Positions 1-12,564 of a DNA stretch of 64,000 bases are shown piece after piece. Origin of the DNA: Cymodocea nodosa. Lineage: Eukaryota > Streptophyta > Magnoliopsida > Alismatales > Cymodoceaceae. Location of the stretch: positions 4,099,501 to 4,163,500 of the forward strand of contig CM072339.1 of NCBI GenBank assembly GCA_036874045.1, given 5' to 3'. The number at the start of each line of letters is the position of its first letter. The first letter of the stretch is position 1. A program made the translations under genes and the position numbers. The notes under the pieces were generated by a model. That model made no database searches. It was given only the letters and a program-made list of their open reading frames with translations, and had not been told where the DNA came from.

Positions 1-2160
1 TTTACCTAGCGTTTGACACAAACTGATGAAGTATATTTGCTGAAATAGAAAAAATATATATATATATATAAATAGTAGAAAAAGTCACTCGACATTAAAA
101 AAAAAAAAAGGTGTTGTCGTTCTACGTAAATGTACAAGAAATGTATATGCTAAAGTATAAAAAGGGGAAAATGTTTTCCATAAATTATAAAATTTTTGAT
201 AAGTAATAATATATATATATATATATATATTTATTTAGTGAGACTTCGACTGAGCAAAAGAAAAAAGATCTGACTGAAGAACATATTCAATAAAATATAT
301 AAGTAAGTTATTTGTAACTCTTTGATAAAAATGATGAATTATTCGTAACTTTTTGATAAAAAAAATTAAGTTATTCACTGGATACGTGAAAACTTAAATA
401 TCTGTATGACATACAAAAGCCAAAAAAATAAAAAGTAAAAAGAAAGAGAGGAAGAAATGCTACCCAACATTTATAATACCATTGGACTTTGCAAATGTCG
501 GTGACATTTAAATACGTTCATGTTAAAAATAAATAAATAGTAAAATAATAATATCTATAAAATAAGTTTCGATTGAACCGAAGATATAAATATATTTATA
601 TAAGCATCGATTGAAGCTGACGCATATTTTCGGTGACATAACATAATTTATATATAATAAAATATATATACATTTTGGCGGAAATTGAAACTGTCATCTG
701 ATTTGACTGAAGTTTCAAAAATATATTTATTAAAAAACAAAAAGGTAGGTCGATTGAAGGTTTAAAAAAAAATGTTAATATATATATATATAATTGGTCT
801 TTTAGCCTTATCTAAACACAATGGACTTAATCCCGTGTGTTTAAGTACAATCCAGAAGGTTACTTAAACTCGATGGATTTAATGCATAAAATTTTAAAAG
901 CATATTTTTGATAAAATACAAGTACTTAAAATATAATTAAATTCTTGGATATAAAATAGAAAAGTATCTAAGAAATGAAAATCAAGATATCTTATACGTA
1001 GAATATAAGTGTTTTAAATAAAAAAAATATTAAATATCTTAAATATAGAATATAAAGGTCTAAGAAATTAAACCAAAATATTTTAGATATGAAATATAAG
1101 TATCAAAGTAAAAAATAAAAGAAATCAAAAAATATTTTAGCTACGTGATATTAGTATCTAAAAATAAAATCAAATATCTTAAATACAAGAATGTGTTTAA
1201 AACGAAATACAATATCCTAAAAATGAAGATATAAATATTTAAGAAATTAACAAAGTGATGCAGATAGTGGACATTAACAAAATATATATAATATGAAGTA
1301 TTGAAGCAAATCAAATATTAGAAAATTTTGTTTGATTGCATATGTGCTAGCAAACTTTCTTGTTAATAGAAGTTCATCAGTAAGCATGCTTTATTTAGAT
1401 GATATATTAATGGAAATACTTTACGAAAAAGAAAGGATGGAGTTGATCAATACTGAAAGAGTTTTATCACATGTTTTTCCATTACACCAATACACTATAT
1501 ACTTATTGATCGCCTAGAGAAGGTCGTCACATGTCCTCTCTTAAATTGATTTATAAACATGAAAAACATTATTATTATTAATATAAAAAATTTATAATAT
1601 AATGATAATAATAACAAATAAATATAATAATAATTGCAATATAATAAATATATAAATGTAATGGTCTATATGATTATAATTATTATATCAGCATAAATAA
1701 GGGGTAACGTGAACTCAACGAATTAAATTCACAAATATTGTGGATGGTATTTTAGATGAAATATAAGAAATATCTAAAATGAAAATTAAAGAAATCTACA
1801 ACATCAAAATATAAAGATAGTTAAGGAGTTTTAAAATCCAGAAATATTAGATACTAAATAAAGGTATCTAAAATCAAACTAAAAAAACTTAAACATAAAT
1901 ATGATAATTTGAAATATTTTAGATATCGAATACAAATATCTAAAATATATATGAAATGTAAGCATTTGAAATAAAAAATATATATTTTTAAAATATTTTA
2001 AATATGGAAGTACAAATCTAAAAAAAATGTTTCTAGTATAAAAATATAAACATTTGAATTAAAGTCAAGTATTTAGCATTTAAGGAAAATTCATCGAGAG
2101 AATGACCAAAACATAATAATAATAATAATATAATATTTGATCGAATCAACCGATTTAACT
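1..2160. repeat. AT-rich degenerate tandem-repeat region
   Basis: No gene is visible. From about 880 to 2050 an element of the type TATCTTAAATATAGAATATAA recurs every 33-54 bp (near 988, 1036, 1079, 1133, 1179, 1212 and again after 1740), which looks like an old minisatellite. From about 540 to 760 phrases such as CGATTGAACCGAAGATA resemble the array at 3730-4400. An (AT)n microsatellite lies at 209-231 and shorter ones near 55-71 and 777-792. The 61-codon open frame at 1332-1517 has no ATG start and no recognisable similarity. Confidence 0.6.
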
Positions 2161-3722
2161 TGTTGAGTATTTTGTTTTGATGATGTGTGCTAAACAAATG
2201 TAATCATATTTACTCAATTACTATTGTTCATAAAAATAAATTAAGAACTTCAATTAATATAGAAAAAGTTTACTGATATAAATACTTGTCTGTATTAGAT
2301 TTGAAATTATGCTATGTTAAATAACTAGTCGTTAACTTTTCATTTAATTAAATGTTAAGTTAACGTGTGATTTTATTGTAAAACATAATATGCTTTAAAG
2401 TTACATTTTATGTATCATGTACAATGCACGTTAAGACAACTCGTTGAGTTAGTATTTTATTTGTATAAAAGTCACGTGAGAACTCGTTAAGTTACAGGCT
2501 TAAATGTTAAAATAGGTCACGTGAGAACTCGTTAAGTTAGTATTATGCACGTGGTGAAATTAAAGTTTACAAATATTATATTGTATCACATGAGTTACAT
2601 ATGTTTAACTCGTTAAGTTAATATAACTACACACATTGAGTTGCTATATTGAACATTAAGACAATGCATTAGGTTAGCATTATAAATTTAAAGTTATTAT
2701 TTTTGTACGTGGTAAATACTTTATTGTTTAAAACATTTATTTATTACTGGTTCGTTGAGTTATCAATAACACAACGAAGTTAGTTCGTTGAGTTAACTGT
2801 AACACAATGGAGTTAGTTCATTGAGTTAGCATAACACTATGAAATTGGTTCATTAAGTTAGCGTAACATCACAGACTTAGTTTATTGAGTTAGCTACAGT
2901 ACATGTCACATAATTTGGCACATGATGAACTCATTAAGTTAGATACATTAAGTTATAAATCTACTTGTTTTACTCGTTTAGTTAACATTAACACAACAAC
3001 TTGTTATTACACTTGATGGAAAAATTTTGGATGAAAAAGTTTATTTTGTAGGAAATTTTTCAGAGATCCAAGATTGATAATTAAAGAAAATTTAAAGAGA
3101 AAAACGATGAAGGAAAAAGAGAATGTGTGTATTTCGATGAAGGAAAAAGAGAAAATGTGAAGAGTGGAAAACTAATTATGGTTAAACATGGAGGATATGC
3201 ATGAAATGAAGATATAGTATAAAAGGTATAAAATTCTCGTTGATCAATCATCCCAGCACACCAAACGAAATATATTTTCAGGGATCAAAACAACTCTCCA
3301 GGGAAAAACTCTCAGATAGAAGAAAATTCAGTAAAGAAGAGAAAGTCAGATATATGTCATTGAAGATTTGAGGAATCAAAAGAAAGTAAATTCAGTGAAG
3401 TAGAGAAAATTAGATATTTGTCATTGAAGATTTGCAGAAGAAGAAGAATAATAATCTTAAATAGGGAGAAATGTTTTAAATTCTACAGATTAGTTTTATC
3501 TATTCGTAGTTATGAAATTGATTAGATGAAACATGGTATCATTATATAATTGCATCTACAATTTCTGAGGAGAATTGAATTGTATATTGTAATTGAAATA
3601 TTGAATAAAATAATTTTATTAAAATAATGTCTCGACTTATTTTTAATTTTGAAGTTTCAATTATAATTGAAAATATTGAAAAATACAATTCACTCACTTC
3701 TTTATAGCTATTCGATACTACA
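2161..3722 (+). mobile_element. Solo LTR, SIRE-like copia family A (copy 1)
   Basis: The 1562-bp block starts TGTTGAGTATTTTG, ends ACTACA and is flanked by identical 5-bp duplications TAACT (2156-2160 and 3723-3727). No internal retroelement sequence follows, so it is a solo LTR left by recombination between two LTRs. A start of TGTTGAGTATTTTGTTTTGATGATG is typical of SIRE/Maximus copia LTRs. A TATA box (TATAAAAG, 3218-3225) marks the likely U3/R promoter. Its U3 holds many copies of CGTTAAGTTA / CGTTGAGTTA. A second copy of the family lies inverted at 46096-47519. Confidence 0.88.
2750..2900. repeat. 33-bp palindromic repeat array in solo LTR copy 1
   Basis: GTTCGTTGAG and its variants recur at 2750, 2783, 2816, 2848 and 2880, a 32-33 bp period. 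The first unit folds on itself: TTCGTTGAGTTAT (2751-2763), a 2-nt loop, then ATAACACAACGAA (2766-2778), which is complementary except at one position. Later units are more decayed. Confidence 0.85.
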
Positions 3723-3729
3723 TAACTTA

Positions 3730-4400
3730 AAGATAAAAATAATATAGCATTCGATAAAACTCATTATATATTTTGGTCCAATCGATAGATAAAAGTAATA
3801 ATAATAAAAATAATATAATAAGTCAAGCCGATGATATATTTCTATTCAACCAAAAGATAAGAATAATAATATAAAGTTCGGTTGAACCAAAGATATATTT
3901 CGATCCGATCTAATTGATAAAAATAAAAATAATATAAAAGTTCAATGGAATTGATTTTATATTTTGCTATAATTGAAAGATAAAAATAATAATATTATAA
4001 ATAATATAAAATCCGATTGAACCGATGGTATATTTCAATCTTACCAAAAAAAAGAAAAAGTAATAATAATACAAATAATATAAAGTTCGGTCAAACTGAC
4101 GATATATTTCGATTCAACCAAAAAATAAAAATAAAAATAATATAACGTTCGGTTGAACCAATGATATACTTCAGTTCAACCGAGGATAAAATAATAATAA
4201 TAGTAAAAACAATATAAAGTTAGGTTGAACCGATGATTTATTACAATATAAAGGTAGAAATAATAATAGTAAAAACAATATAGAGTTCAATTGAACTGAT
4301 GATATATTTCGGTTTGACCGAATGTAATAATAATAATAATATAAAAAATCAGTTGATTCGAAGCTATCTTTCGATCCGATATTATTATAATAAAAGTAAT
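3730..4400. repeat. Degenerate tandem array, unit about 60-74 bp
   Basis: Units of the form GTTCGGTTGAACCGATGATATATTTC followed by a variable (AAT)n-rich spacer repeat about nine times; the GATATATTT-like core is near 3833, 3892, 3953, 4027, 4101, 4163, 4235, 4301 and 4361. Unit length varies mainly through the AAT run. Solo LTR copy 1 interrupts this array, because the same phrases (GATCGAATCAACCGAT) occur just left of it at about 2138-2154. Confidence 0.7.
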
Positions 4401-4569
4401 GATGATAATATTATTTTAAACAAGAAAATTTGGCTCAAATAAATTTGGTTGATCATGTTCCAACAAACAAGGATATATATATAGTGTAATAATAATATAA
4501 GGAACAACAAAATAATCAATATATATATATATGAAAATATTTTATTAAAATACGTGAAAATATAAATTG

Positions 4570-5330
4570 TTTACATACATAAACATTTGAAATATAGTAT
4601 AATACTATTAGATAAGAAGAGTATAAATTGTCTACAAAAGATATGAAATACATAAAATACTCCTATATAAAAGTATAAATTATCTATTTAATATATGAAA
4701 TATATTAAATACTCCTAGATAAAAGTATAAACTATCTACAAAATATACGAAATATATTAAATACCCCTAGATAAAAGTATAAACTATCTATTAAATATAT
4801 GAAATATATTAAATACTTCTAGATAAAATTGTAAATTATCTACTAAATATATGAAATATATTAAATACTCCTAGATAAAAGTATAAATTGTTTATAAACT
4901 TTATGTTTTTTTGGCTTAAATATAATGATAATGCCAACATGTGAAATATATTAAATACTCCTAGATAAGAGTATAAACTATCTTCAAAATATTTAAAATA
5001 TATTAAATACTCCTTAATATGAGTATAAACTATTTATATAAATTTATATTTTGATACAAACAAAATATAAGATGTTAAAAATATATGAGATATATAAAAT
5101 ACTCTAGAACAAGAGTATAAATTGTTTATATATGTAGAAGGATATATATAAAAATATATATAATATATATTAAATACTCCTAAATAAGAGTATAAAGTAT
5201 TTACATATAAACATACATATAAAATATATTCAATACTCCTATATAAAAGTATAAACTATTTACATATATAAAAAATTATATTTATATTCTATATAAGAGA
5301 TGATATTTTACAAATTGTCTTATATATGAA
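4570..5330. repeat. 52-bp tandem repeat array
   Basis: The phrase AAATACTCCTAGATAAAAG recurs at an exact 52-bp spacing (ACTCC/ACCCC/ACTTC cores at 4711, 4763, 4815, 4867). After a short interruption near 4900-4930 more diverged units continue to about 5330. The unit is almost pure A/T apart from the CTCCTAG core. No coding potential was seen. Confidence 0.85.
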
Positions 5331-5339
5331 TATAAATTA

Positions 5340-7009
5340 TTTTGAAAAAATCACATTGGATCTGAAAATACCTAAGACGTATATGTCAACTGATATTTGA
5401 TGTATATGCTATTCATTTTGTAAGCTATACAACAATACTTTTGTAATATTTTCTCATGAATAATGAATTATATCTCTTTTAGTATACATTGTGTTGTATT
5501 ACATGTGATGTATATAGAACATTCTTCAAAAAGAAGATGTAAGGTGTAAATTTTGTTTATTAACTCTTGAGGAATCTCATGATTAATTAATCAATTTATT
5601 AATAAATAATTATTAAGGTGAAAAAAACCCACGTTAATACCAAGGAAATGATGTAGGAGCTTCACAGTAGCTTCCTCTTATGATTTACTCCTCTTTTCTC
5701 TCTTCATTAATATTTTTGACCCTCTCCTCCCTCTACATGTGCGGGTGGCAACAACGTGAGAGACAAAGACACAGACTGCTTGTTTGTAGACACCCTTAAC
5801 TTCTAAAAATCATAACATTCAGCACAATCAACGAAATTACTTCAAATAGGTGGCATTCGAAAGTTAACTCAACGAACTTCAAGGAAAAAATAAGAAATTG
5901 AATGCCACGGTATCAAATTTGCTCGAACAAAAGAAATCAAATGGCATTAAAAATTGACCGATTACATGCACCGCATAAGTCATATGCCTAAAAGAATCTA
6001 CATGAAAATACACTTGTAGAAACTCAGGAAAATAACCACAAATCACTACAAAAATCGTACAACAACTTGTACACGTTGTTAGCACATGATCTACGTATAT
6101 AACGAGCACTCTATACATGGAATTACAGGACACACGGATATAAACATAGAATACAATAAACATAATGTCGACAATATTCACAACAAAATATTCCATTGAT
6201 TTTAGAATGAAATTTGTCTTACAAGCCTATGTTAGTTTGCAGGAAACAAATATATCTAATGAACTACTTATTTCTACTCTATTTTACTCTTAAAAAAAAC
6301 GACAAAGGGAGAATACAATATCTCTTCAACAATGCGTACCGAGAAATGGGGAAAGATGGGGGCATTCACACAAGCCTCTACAAACCATCCTTGGCTGAAG
6401 CTGTTTGGCCATGTCCACGAGCTTGGAACCTCGAACATGGTAGCCTTCAATCCACGAACACACCTCGAGTCTCGCCGAATGTGCTTCCCTCGTACCACAG
6501 CTCACACATGCACTACGAAGTACCAAGATCATTGAACAATGAAAATTGTTGTCCACCAACGCACGAAGAACCTTCTCCTTCCCCTAGCCACGATCACACA
6601 AGTATTCTCGATGCTGTCATCGACCGTGGTGAGGAGTTAGTTGATGGAGAGAGCCGTCGAATGAGAGTGCAGAGAGATGCACGAGCTTAGATCGAATGTT
6701 GGTTACCTTTCTCAATATCCTACGTTCCCTTTAAATGCATGGGTAGTGAAAAGACGATACATAAAATCTCTCTTATCTTGTACACTCATAAAATAGATGT
6801 TAGTTCTGTATTCTTTAATTTGTTTTCTTCAACTTGGGGGAAAATAATCTTCACGAAGTTTCCATTCATGCTCTTGTAAATCATTTAACTTGTAATTCCT
6901 GCAAAATTATAGAAAATACTCCTTCGTGAAGAACAATAACATATCAAAATACACATAAATTATGTTAAATAGTAAAACTCGCTGGCTAGATGGGAGCGTC
7001 GATCAATAT
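5340..7009. other. Unassigned 1.7-kb stretch, no recognised gene
   Basis: Composition is less AT-rich around 6300-6700. Modest open frames exist on both strands (5879-6196 minus, 6214-6690 plus, 6326-6559 minus), but none shows a domain I recognise; the plus frame begins at TTG, not ATG. It may be a decayed gene fragment or low-copy intergenic DNA. Confidence 0.4.
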
Positions 7010-7345
7010 ATGACTAGGGACATCTAGAGTGACCTTCATCTAATTGACCATAGGTATTTAGTCATTATCTAGGTGCTCCCTTATCGTTTTCATGTCTTTC
7101 TTATTTAGTTCTTGCGCTTGGCGTGTCCATTTTTAATCATCCAACGACCACCCAAGTCTAGCCAACGAGAGAACATGCTGGTCAAAAGGGATTCTCCATT
7201 GATGCATGATTTAGGGCATCTAGATCAGCCTTCACTCGATTGATTATAGGTGTTTAGTCGTCATCTGATGTGTTTAAATTGTTTTCAAGGTTTTTGTTTA
7301 GTACATGTGCTAGATAAGTTTATTTTTAGGTTGTCAAATAGTTGT
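7010..7345. repeat. Direct dimer of an approximately 197-bp sequence
   Basis: A segment starting AGGGACATCTAG at 7016 is repeated as AGGGCATCTAG at 7213. Both copies share, in order, CCTTCA-CT-ATTGA, TAGGT-TTTAGTC, GTTTTCA and a closing ATTTTTA. The copies are diverged. The dimer abuts the left end of the Harbinger element. Confidence 0.65.
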
Positions 7346-7499
7346 TAATTTAAAGAGGTTTGTTTATGCACGAGGGAAGGTAAGAGAAAGTAATAAAAAT
7401 GAAAGTAACAAAAAATAAAAAAAAATTTAATCTATTTGTACTAACGGAAAGTGACGGAAAGTATTTGTCACTTTCCGTCGTATATAATCCATCATTTTC

Positions 7500-7715
7500 C
7501 CACCTCCGAGCTCGCGAAAGTGCTAGAAACGCCTGCTGCTCTCTCGTCCGTCTGCAAAAGCCCATCGCCGCGAAAGCCCGTCTACAGCTCTCTCGCCCGT
7601 CGCTGCGAAAGCCCATTCGTAGCTCTCTCGCCTGTCGCCGCGAAAGCCCGTCCACAGCTCTCTCGCTCGTCTGCAACTCTCTTGCCCTATCGTCGATCTC
7701 GAGCAAGCCCCTATC
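7500..7715. repeat. GC-rich 35-bp tandem repeat in the Harbinger leader
   Basis: GCGAAAGCCC recurs at 7570, 7605 and 7640, a 35-bp period, with flanking diverged copies; each unit also holds AGCTCTCTCGCC. The block is GC-rich in AT-rich surroundings and leaves several frames open on both strands, which explains the overlapping open frames here. It lies where the transposon's 5' untranslated leader would be. Confidence 0.8.
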
Positions 7716-8513
7716 GAAAGGTATGATTCATCGATGTATCCGTCTCCCCCGATCATCGCTCTCTCGACCAATTTACTCGGTGAAAACCAAAATATCTTTG
7801 GAAGGTGTATGTGATTGCTACTTTACTTAGTGAAAAACTGGATGTATTTATGCATAAATATATCAACCCTCTTTAAAGAACAAGAAATGGCGAGCACCAT
7901 GCTTTTTTGTCTTGCCTCGTTGAACTGATTGTGGTTTTCCTGACATTTCAATTTCGGAAGAAGACATATCTGAAAGAGATGTTACAATAGAGAACTGATC
8001 TAATGTGTTTACTACATCATTCAGCCTCATGTTGTGATGGCCGCATCTTATAAAGTTATAAATCACATATATTATTACAGCACAAATGTGCCATCACACC
8101 TTTTCCAAATTCTATTTTTTAAAATAAAATCTAATATATTATTGGTTTGTCTATAAGTTATATTCATTATTGATTTGCAATTTAAAATCTAATGATTTTG
8201 CTTTAACAAGATATGTTGAATGTCAAGATCTTCGTATTAAGACCTGATAGTTGTTTTTTTATGGTGTGGAATATCATTTTCCATTGTTGACGTATAGCAG
8301 TTACATTATTGTCAATTTGCCATATCATTGATTATATTTTTAAAGTTTCATTGTGTCTTTCTAAGGTTCTTTGGAGTTATGTGCTCAATGATAATAATGT
8401 GTTGAATGTTTATAAGTTATGCAAGTATGAAAGTAGATTAATAAAACTTACTGCTTTGTCATTTTCATTTGTAGTTGTTTTTTTTTGTTTTTCTTATATC
8501 ATATTAGTCAACC

Positions 8514-9590
8514 ATGTCTACCACAAGAAAAGGTAGACGTCAAAGTTACACATGTTGGAGTGCTGCAGCTGACAAATAAATTTTGAATATTTTGTGTGAA
8601 AAGTTGAATGAAGGTAATGGGAGAACTATAGATGGAAAAATAAGAGCTAATACATGAGATAAAGTTATTGATAAATATAATGAAAATATAGGAAAGAGCA
8701 TGACAAGGAAAAATGTAGATAGTCGCATGAAGACCTGGTGACTAATGTACAAAAACTTTAAAAAAATTTCAAGTCAAAGTGGATAGGGTTGGGATTATGT
8801 AAATGGATATATTGATATACTCGTCGAAATCTAGGTAGAATTTGTTGAGGTAAGAAATTTACCAACTTCTAGTTATTGACTCTATTTAACTTTAATTTTG
8901 ATAAATTCATCTTTTCAATTACAAAAACATCCTGATTATAGGTAGAATTTGTTGAAGTAAGAAATTTACCAACTTTTAGTTATTGACTTTATTTAACTTT
9001 AATTGTAAAGGAAGACCTTGCCCTATTTTTGAGCAATTGCAAATTCTTTTTGAACATAGCATTGCATCTAGTTCTTGAGCAAGGTAGCTTGAGGATCGTA
9101 GACAATAAGAAGAAGAAGATGACACACATGTTTTTTTAAATAATGAGAATGACACACTTCCTCCAATATTTGATGGAGTTGTAGATGACATTCAATGTAG
9201 ACACATTCACCATTAACCAATGCCTCTACAATAGATACTTCTAAGAAGGGAAGGAGGCCTCGACCACATGCAAAGTCCCAAGAAGTAATGTCCAATGCAG
9301 TTGAAGATATGGCAAGTGCTTTTAGAGATTATTTTGAAAAAAATGATCATAGGGACTCACGTAGATTAGAAATTATGGATGAATTATGTGCAGTGGAAAA
9401 AAAAAGATTGCAAATGAAGCATATGAAAGAAAGGAAAACAGAAGATTCGATGAACATAGTATTCTAATTATATGAGCTTAATGATGAACAATTTCAAGCA
9501 ACTAGATTATTACAAAGTACCAAAATGCTCAATCAATTTTTAGCTATACCAAATGACAAGAAAGTAGCATGGTTGAGGTTTTATCTACAT
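8514..9590 (+). pseudogene. Myb/SANT-like DNA-binding protein of Harbinger element 1 (broken)
   Basis: From the ATG at 8514 the frame reads MSTTRKGRRQ, a W-S pair, an L-N-I-L segment, a block containing T-R-K-N-V-D-S-R-M-K-T-W, and S-Q-S-G-stop-G-W-D near 8785. This is the pattern of the Myb_DNA-bind_3 family, which in Harbinger elements helps the transposase bind the element's ends. Stops interrupt it at several places. A splice donor GAGGTAAG follows at about 8848. A 107-bp tandem duplication (GTAGAATTTGTTGA at 8835 and 8942) repeats the exon end and start of the intron. The second exon continues from about 9007 with an acidic, frame-disrupted tail. Element 2 carries a homologue at 43311. 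Confidence 0.75.
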
Positions 9591-9814
9591 TGATGTACTT
9601 AAACAATTATGCTATATTAATGGTTGTTATGTTGTTGGTAGTTATCATATTGTGATAAACTTTTATATGGATGGTGGTTATATTGTTGGTAGTTATGATA
9701 TTGTGATAAACTTTTATATTTTTGGTTGTATGTCGTTAGCCTTTATATTGTATGAGACATTGTATTACTGATGCAACTAATGTACATGTCTTTTTTGTAG
9801 GTGATTATTTAGGA

Positions 9815-11235
9815 ATGAATTCAAAGAAAAAGACCCACAAGTTGAGGTTGCTATTAGAATAAGAGAATGAAAGAGCTAGGAAAAAGAGAAAGATAATGAT
9901 TTTAGCATGGAATCTTTTTAGTACAATTGCATGTTATTCTAGCATTAGTTCAATAGTTACAGATCACATATATATTAAGAAAGGGGTAGATTATGCTACA
10001 AGATTATTGAATCCAAATTTACAAAATTAAGCATATAATTGTAGGAAAATATATCATATGAGTTAGTCTGTATTCTTACAATTTTGTGATTTATTGAGAA
10101 AGGAAGGATTAGTATGTGATGGTAATAACACCACTATGGAGGAAAAATTGGCAGTATTTTTGGTAATAGTTGGTCAAAATCAAAGATATAGAGTAACAAG
10201 AGAAATATTTTATTGTTCAAGTTACATTGTCAGTCATGTATTCAATGAGATGTTAAATGTTATACTCGGTTTAAGTGGAAAACTTCTAGTTAAACATTTG
10301 TCATCAATACATAGACGAGTTTGTAATGATTCAATTGTCTTCCCATACTTTAATGTAACATACTCTTACCATTTATTGTTGTTTCTTATAACATTGATAT
10401 TATTTTATATAATGTTTCTCTTATATTTGTTAATAGAATTGTATTGGTGCTATAGATGATACACATATTAAAGCAACCATTTATGAAGAATAAATAGCAC
10501 CATTTAGGAACAGAAAAGGTGAATTATCATAAAATGTATTGATAGCTTGTACTTTTGATATGGAATTTGCTTACATTCTTACTGAATGGGAAGGGCCTAC
10601 AGTAAATGCTAGAGTTCTTCAAGATGCAATTTCTCGACCTAATGGACTTTAAGTTCCAACTGATAAGTATTTTTGATATAGAGTTCAACTAATCATTTAT
10701 TTTATCTTTAAACTAATATTTGTTTCAATGTAGGTAAATTATACTTAGTAGATGTTGGTTTTCCAAATAGACCAGAATTTATCTGCCCATTCAGAGGTGT
10801 TAGATATCATTTATCAGATTATTATATGTCTTGACTTCTAATAAATGTTATAGAGAATTTTAATTATAGGCATTTACAATTAAGAACATTAATCAAGCGT
10901 ACATTTGGTGTTGTGAAGCATCGTTTTGCAATTCTATGTGGTTATATGTCATTTTCATTTGAAACTCAGGTAAAAATTATCCATACAAGTTTTCTACTAC
11001 ATAATTTTATTCGTAAAGTAGATAAAGAAAATTTACTTAAAGATCTTCAAGATGAGTTAGAAGAATTTCAAGATCATAATGATGTACAAATATATGAAGG
11101 TACAGATTAAGAAGTTGAAAGAGCAATTGCAACAAGATTAACTTAACAACATAAGAAATAAATAGTTGATAATATGCGTAATGAGATGATGCTATCTATG
11201 TGGGAAGAATGTAATGTATTATGTATTATTATGAA
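9815..11235 (+). pseudogene. PIF/Harbinger DDE transposase (broken)
   Basis: Reading from the ATG at 9815 with frame corrections, the protein shows the Harbinger order: a helical N-terminal region (F-C-D-L-L-R near 10083, then M-E-E-K-L-A-V-F-L), a likely intron at about 10352-10434, G-A-I-D-D-T-H (10446-10466, first catalytic Asp), W-E-G-P, a second likely intron ending at about 10732, L-V-D-V-G (second catalytic Asp, near 10750), F-R-G-V-R-Y-H-L, and I-K-R-T-F-G near 10893. In the family the last motif is normally E-R-x-F-G; here the catalytic Glu is Lys, a G-to-A change. With several stops as well, it cannot be active. The C-terminal part (10913-11110) is open for 65 codons. Confidence 0.85.
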
Positions 11236-11489
11236 GAATGTAAATATTTTTAATCATAAACTTAACATATCTACAAATATTTTTATATTATTTGTTCATA
11301 TTTTATTATATTTTGTTACTTTTTCACTTTTTATTATTTTCTGTTACTTTCTAGTTGACGCACAAACATCATATTTTTTAATGATTTTTTATTACTTTTT
11401 ACAATTTTCATTTCTATTATTTTTTAAAATTTTTTGATACTTTTTTTATGTTACTTTATGTTACTTTCTAGGTGTACAAATAGACTTTA

Positions 11490-12564
11490 GGTGACAATGG
11501 CCAGTTGACCTGGCAAGTTCATTATGTTTTGTGGGTTTTCTACCACATTTCATTATGATTTATCATGATTTTCAATCAATTTTATTGGTACGTCTCGATT
11601 GTAAGTAAGCATGTTTCCATTCTTTTACATGGAAACCCAAGGTTCCTTTTAAGTTGCACTTTAAACTCACTAATGTCCTTTGGTTTAACCTTCCCCTTTG
11701 TCCGTTCACAAACATAGTTTGACCATGTCATTGATCTATTTAACATAATCAAATCGTACCATCTCTTTAATCTGTGTTAAGTTATTTCTTAAGGAAATCG
11801 AGTTGTAGAACGGTACAATCTAGTTAGCCTTTCGGTAAATTTGACATACTAATCTACGAAATGGTATATCGAAACCATTATTTTAGGAATAGTATATCAT
11901 TTGTAAAGACGGTATATCGATTTATCAATAGAGTTTCTTTGTCATAAAATCGGTATATCATTTTTGTGAGTGATATATTGATTTAGTGGAATCTATTACT
12001 GTATATTAAAATTAATATACTATTTTGTAAAACGACATATTGAATTGTGGATTCAACGTATCGAACCTACAATTCAATATGTCAAAAAACATGATTAGAC
12101 CATGAACTGGATGACTCTAAAGAGAGAGAGATTATGTACATTAGATGAGGTAATAAAAATCATGTCAATTGCCCGTGCTATTAGTATTTACCGCAGTTGT
12201 GATAGGATTTTATCTATACGCTTCTACTTATACTGCGTTACAAAAGCAAAACTAATACTATTTCTGCTTATAATATTATTTAATTTAAATTATTATATAA
12301 TATTTCAAAACATTATTTTTTAATAAATAATTTAAAAGTAAAATACTCAGAAATTGGACGTGAATATTAGTTTAAGCTCTAAAACTTTTGCCAAAAAACT
12401 AATTTCTAAAAGCTGTCCAAAATCTTAATACTGTAGATTATTACAATTCCGACCAAATTCATGAGCCACGAAAAAAGCGTTTTGACGGAGGGAAACAGGT
12501 GTTATCCGTCAGCTGCCTGACGTGGTCCCGTGCCATCTCGAGCCGCGCACCGCTGCAGCAGAAA
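11490..12564. other. Upstream region of PDF1B with GTATATC-type repeats
   Basis: Between the transposon and the PDF1B start codon there is no gene. From about 11830 to 12085 paired motifs like GGTATATCGA recur irregularly (11863, 11892, 11912, 11953 and diverged copies after), alternating with CATTTGT-type phrases; related motifs are at 13370-13680, 23130-23330 and 53060-53115. The last 130 bp before the start codon are GC-rich. No TATA box stands out. Confidence 0.5.

Larger units (their letters stand above)
7353..11486 (+). mobile_element. PIF/Harbinger-type DNA transposon, decayed (element 1)
   Basis: The element carries the two genes typical of PIF/Harbinger, a Myb/SANT-like protein (from 8514) and a DDE transposase (from 9815), both on the + strand and both broken. 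Its ends are degenerate inverted repeats: left AAGAGGTTTGTTTATGCAC, right ending GTACAAATAGACT, each next to TTA (7350-7352 and 11487-11489), the usual Harbinger target triplet. The second element in this window (right end 52353) has a better-kept terminus, reading GGGTTTGTTTG inward, also beside TTA. The exact end bases are uncertain by a few positions. Confidence 0.8.

Noticed and set aside
4570..5330. CRISPR-like array
   Set aside because: The 52-bp units are contiguous and degenerate, with no unique spacers, and the DNA is plant nuclear.
6214..6690. 158-codon open frame as a gene
   Set aside because: It begins at TTG, has no recognisable domain and overlaps equally long frames on the other strand. 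Pieces of the minus strand vaguely recall PPR spacing, but not enough to name.
12499..12564. Longer PDF1B start at 12499
   Set aside because: The codon is GTG; the first ATG of the frame is at 12565, in good context and followed by a transit-peptide-like sequence.
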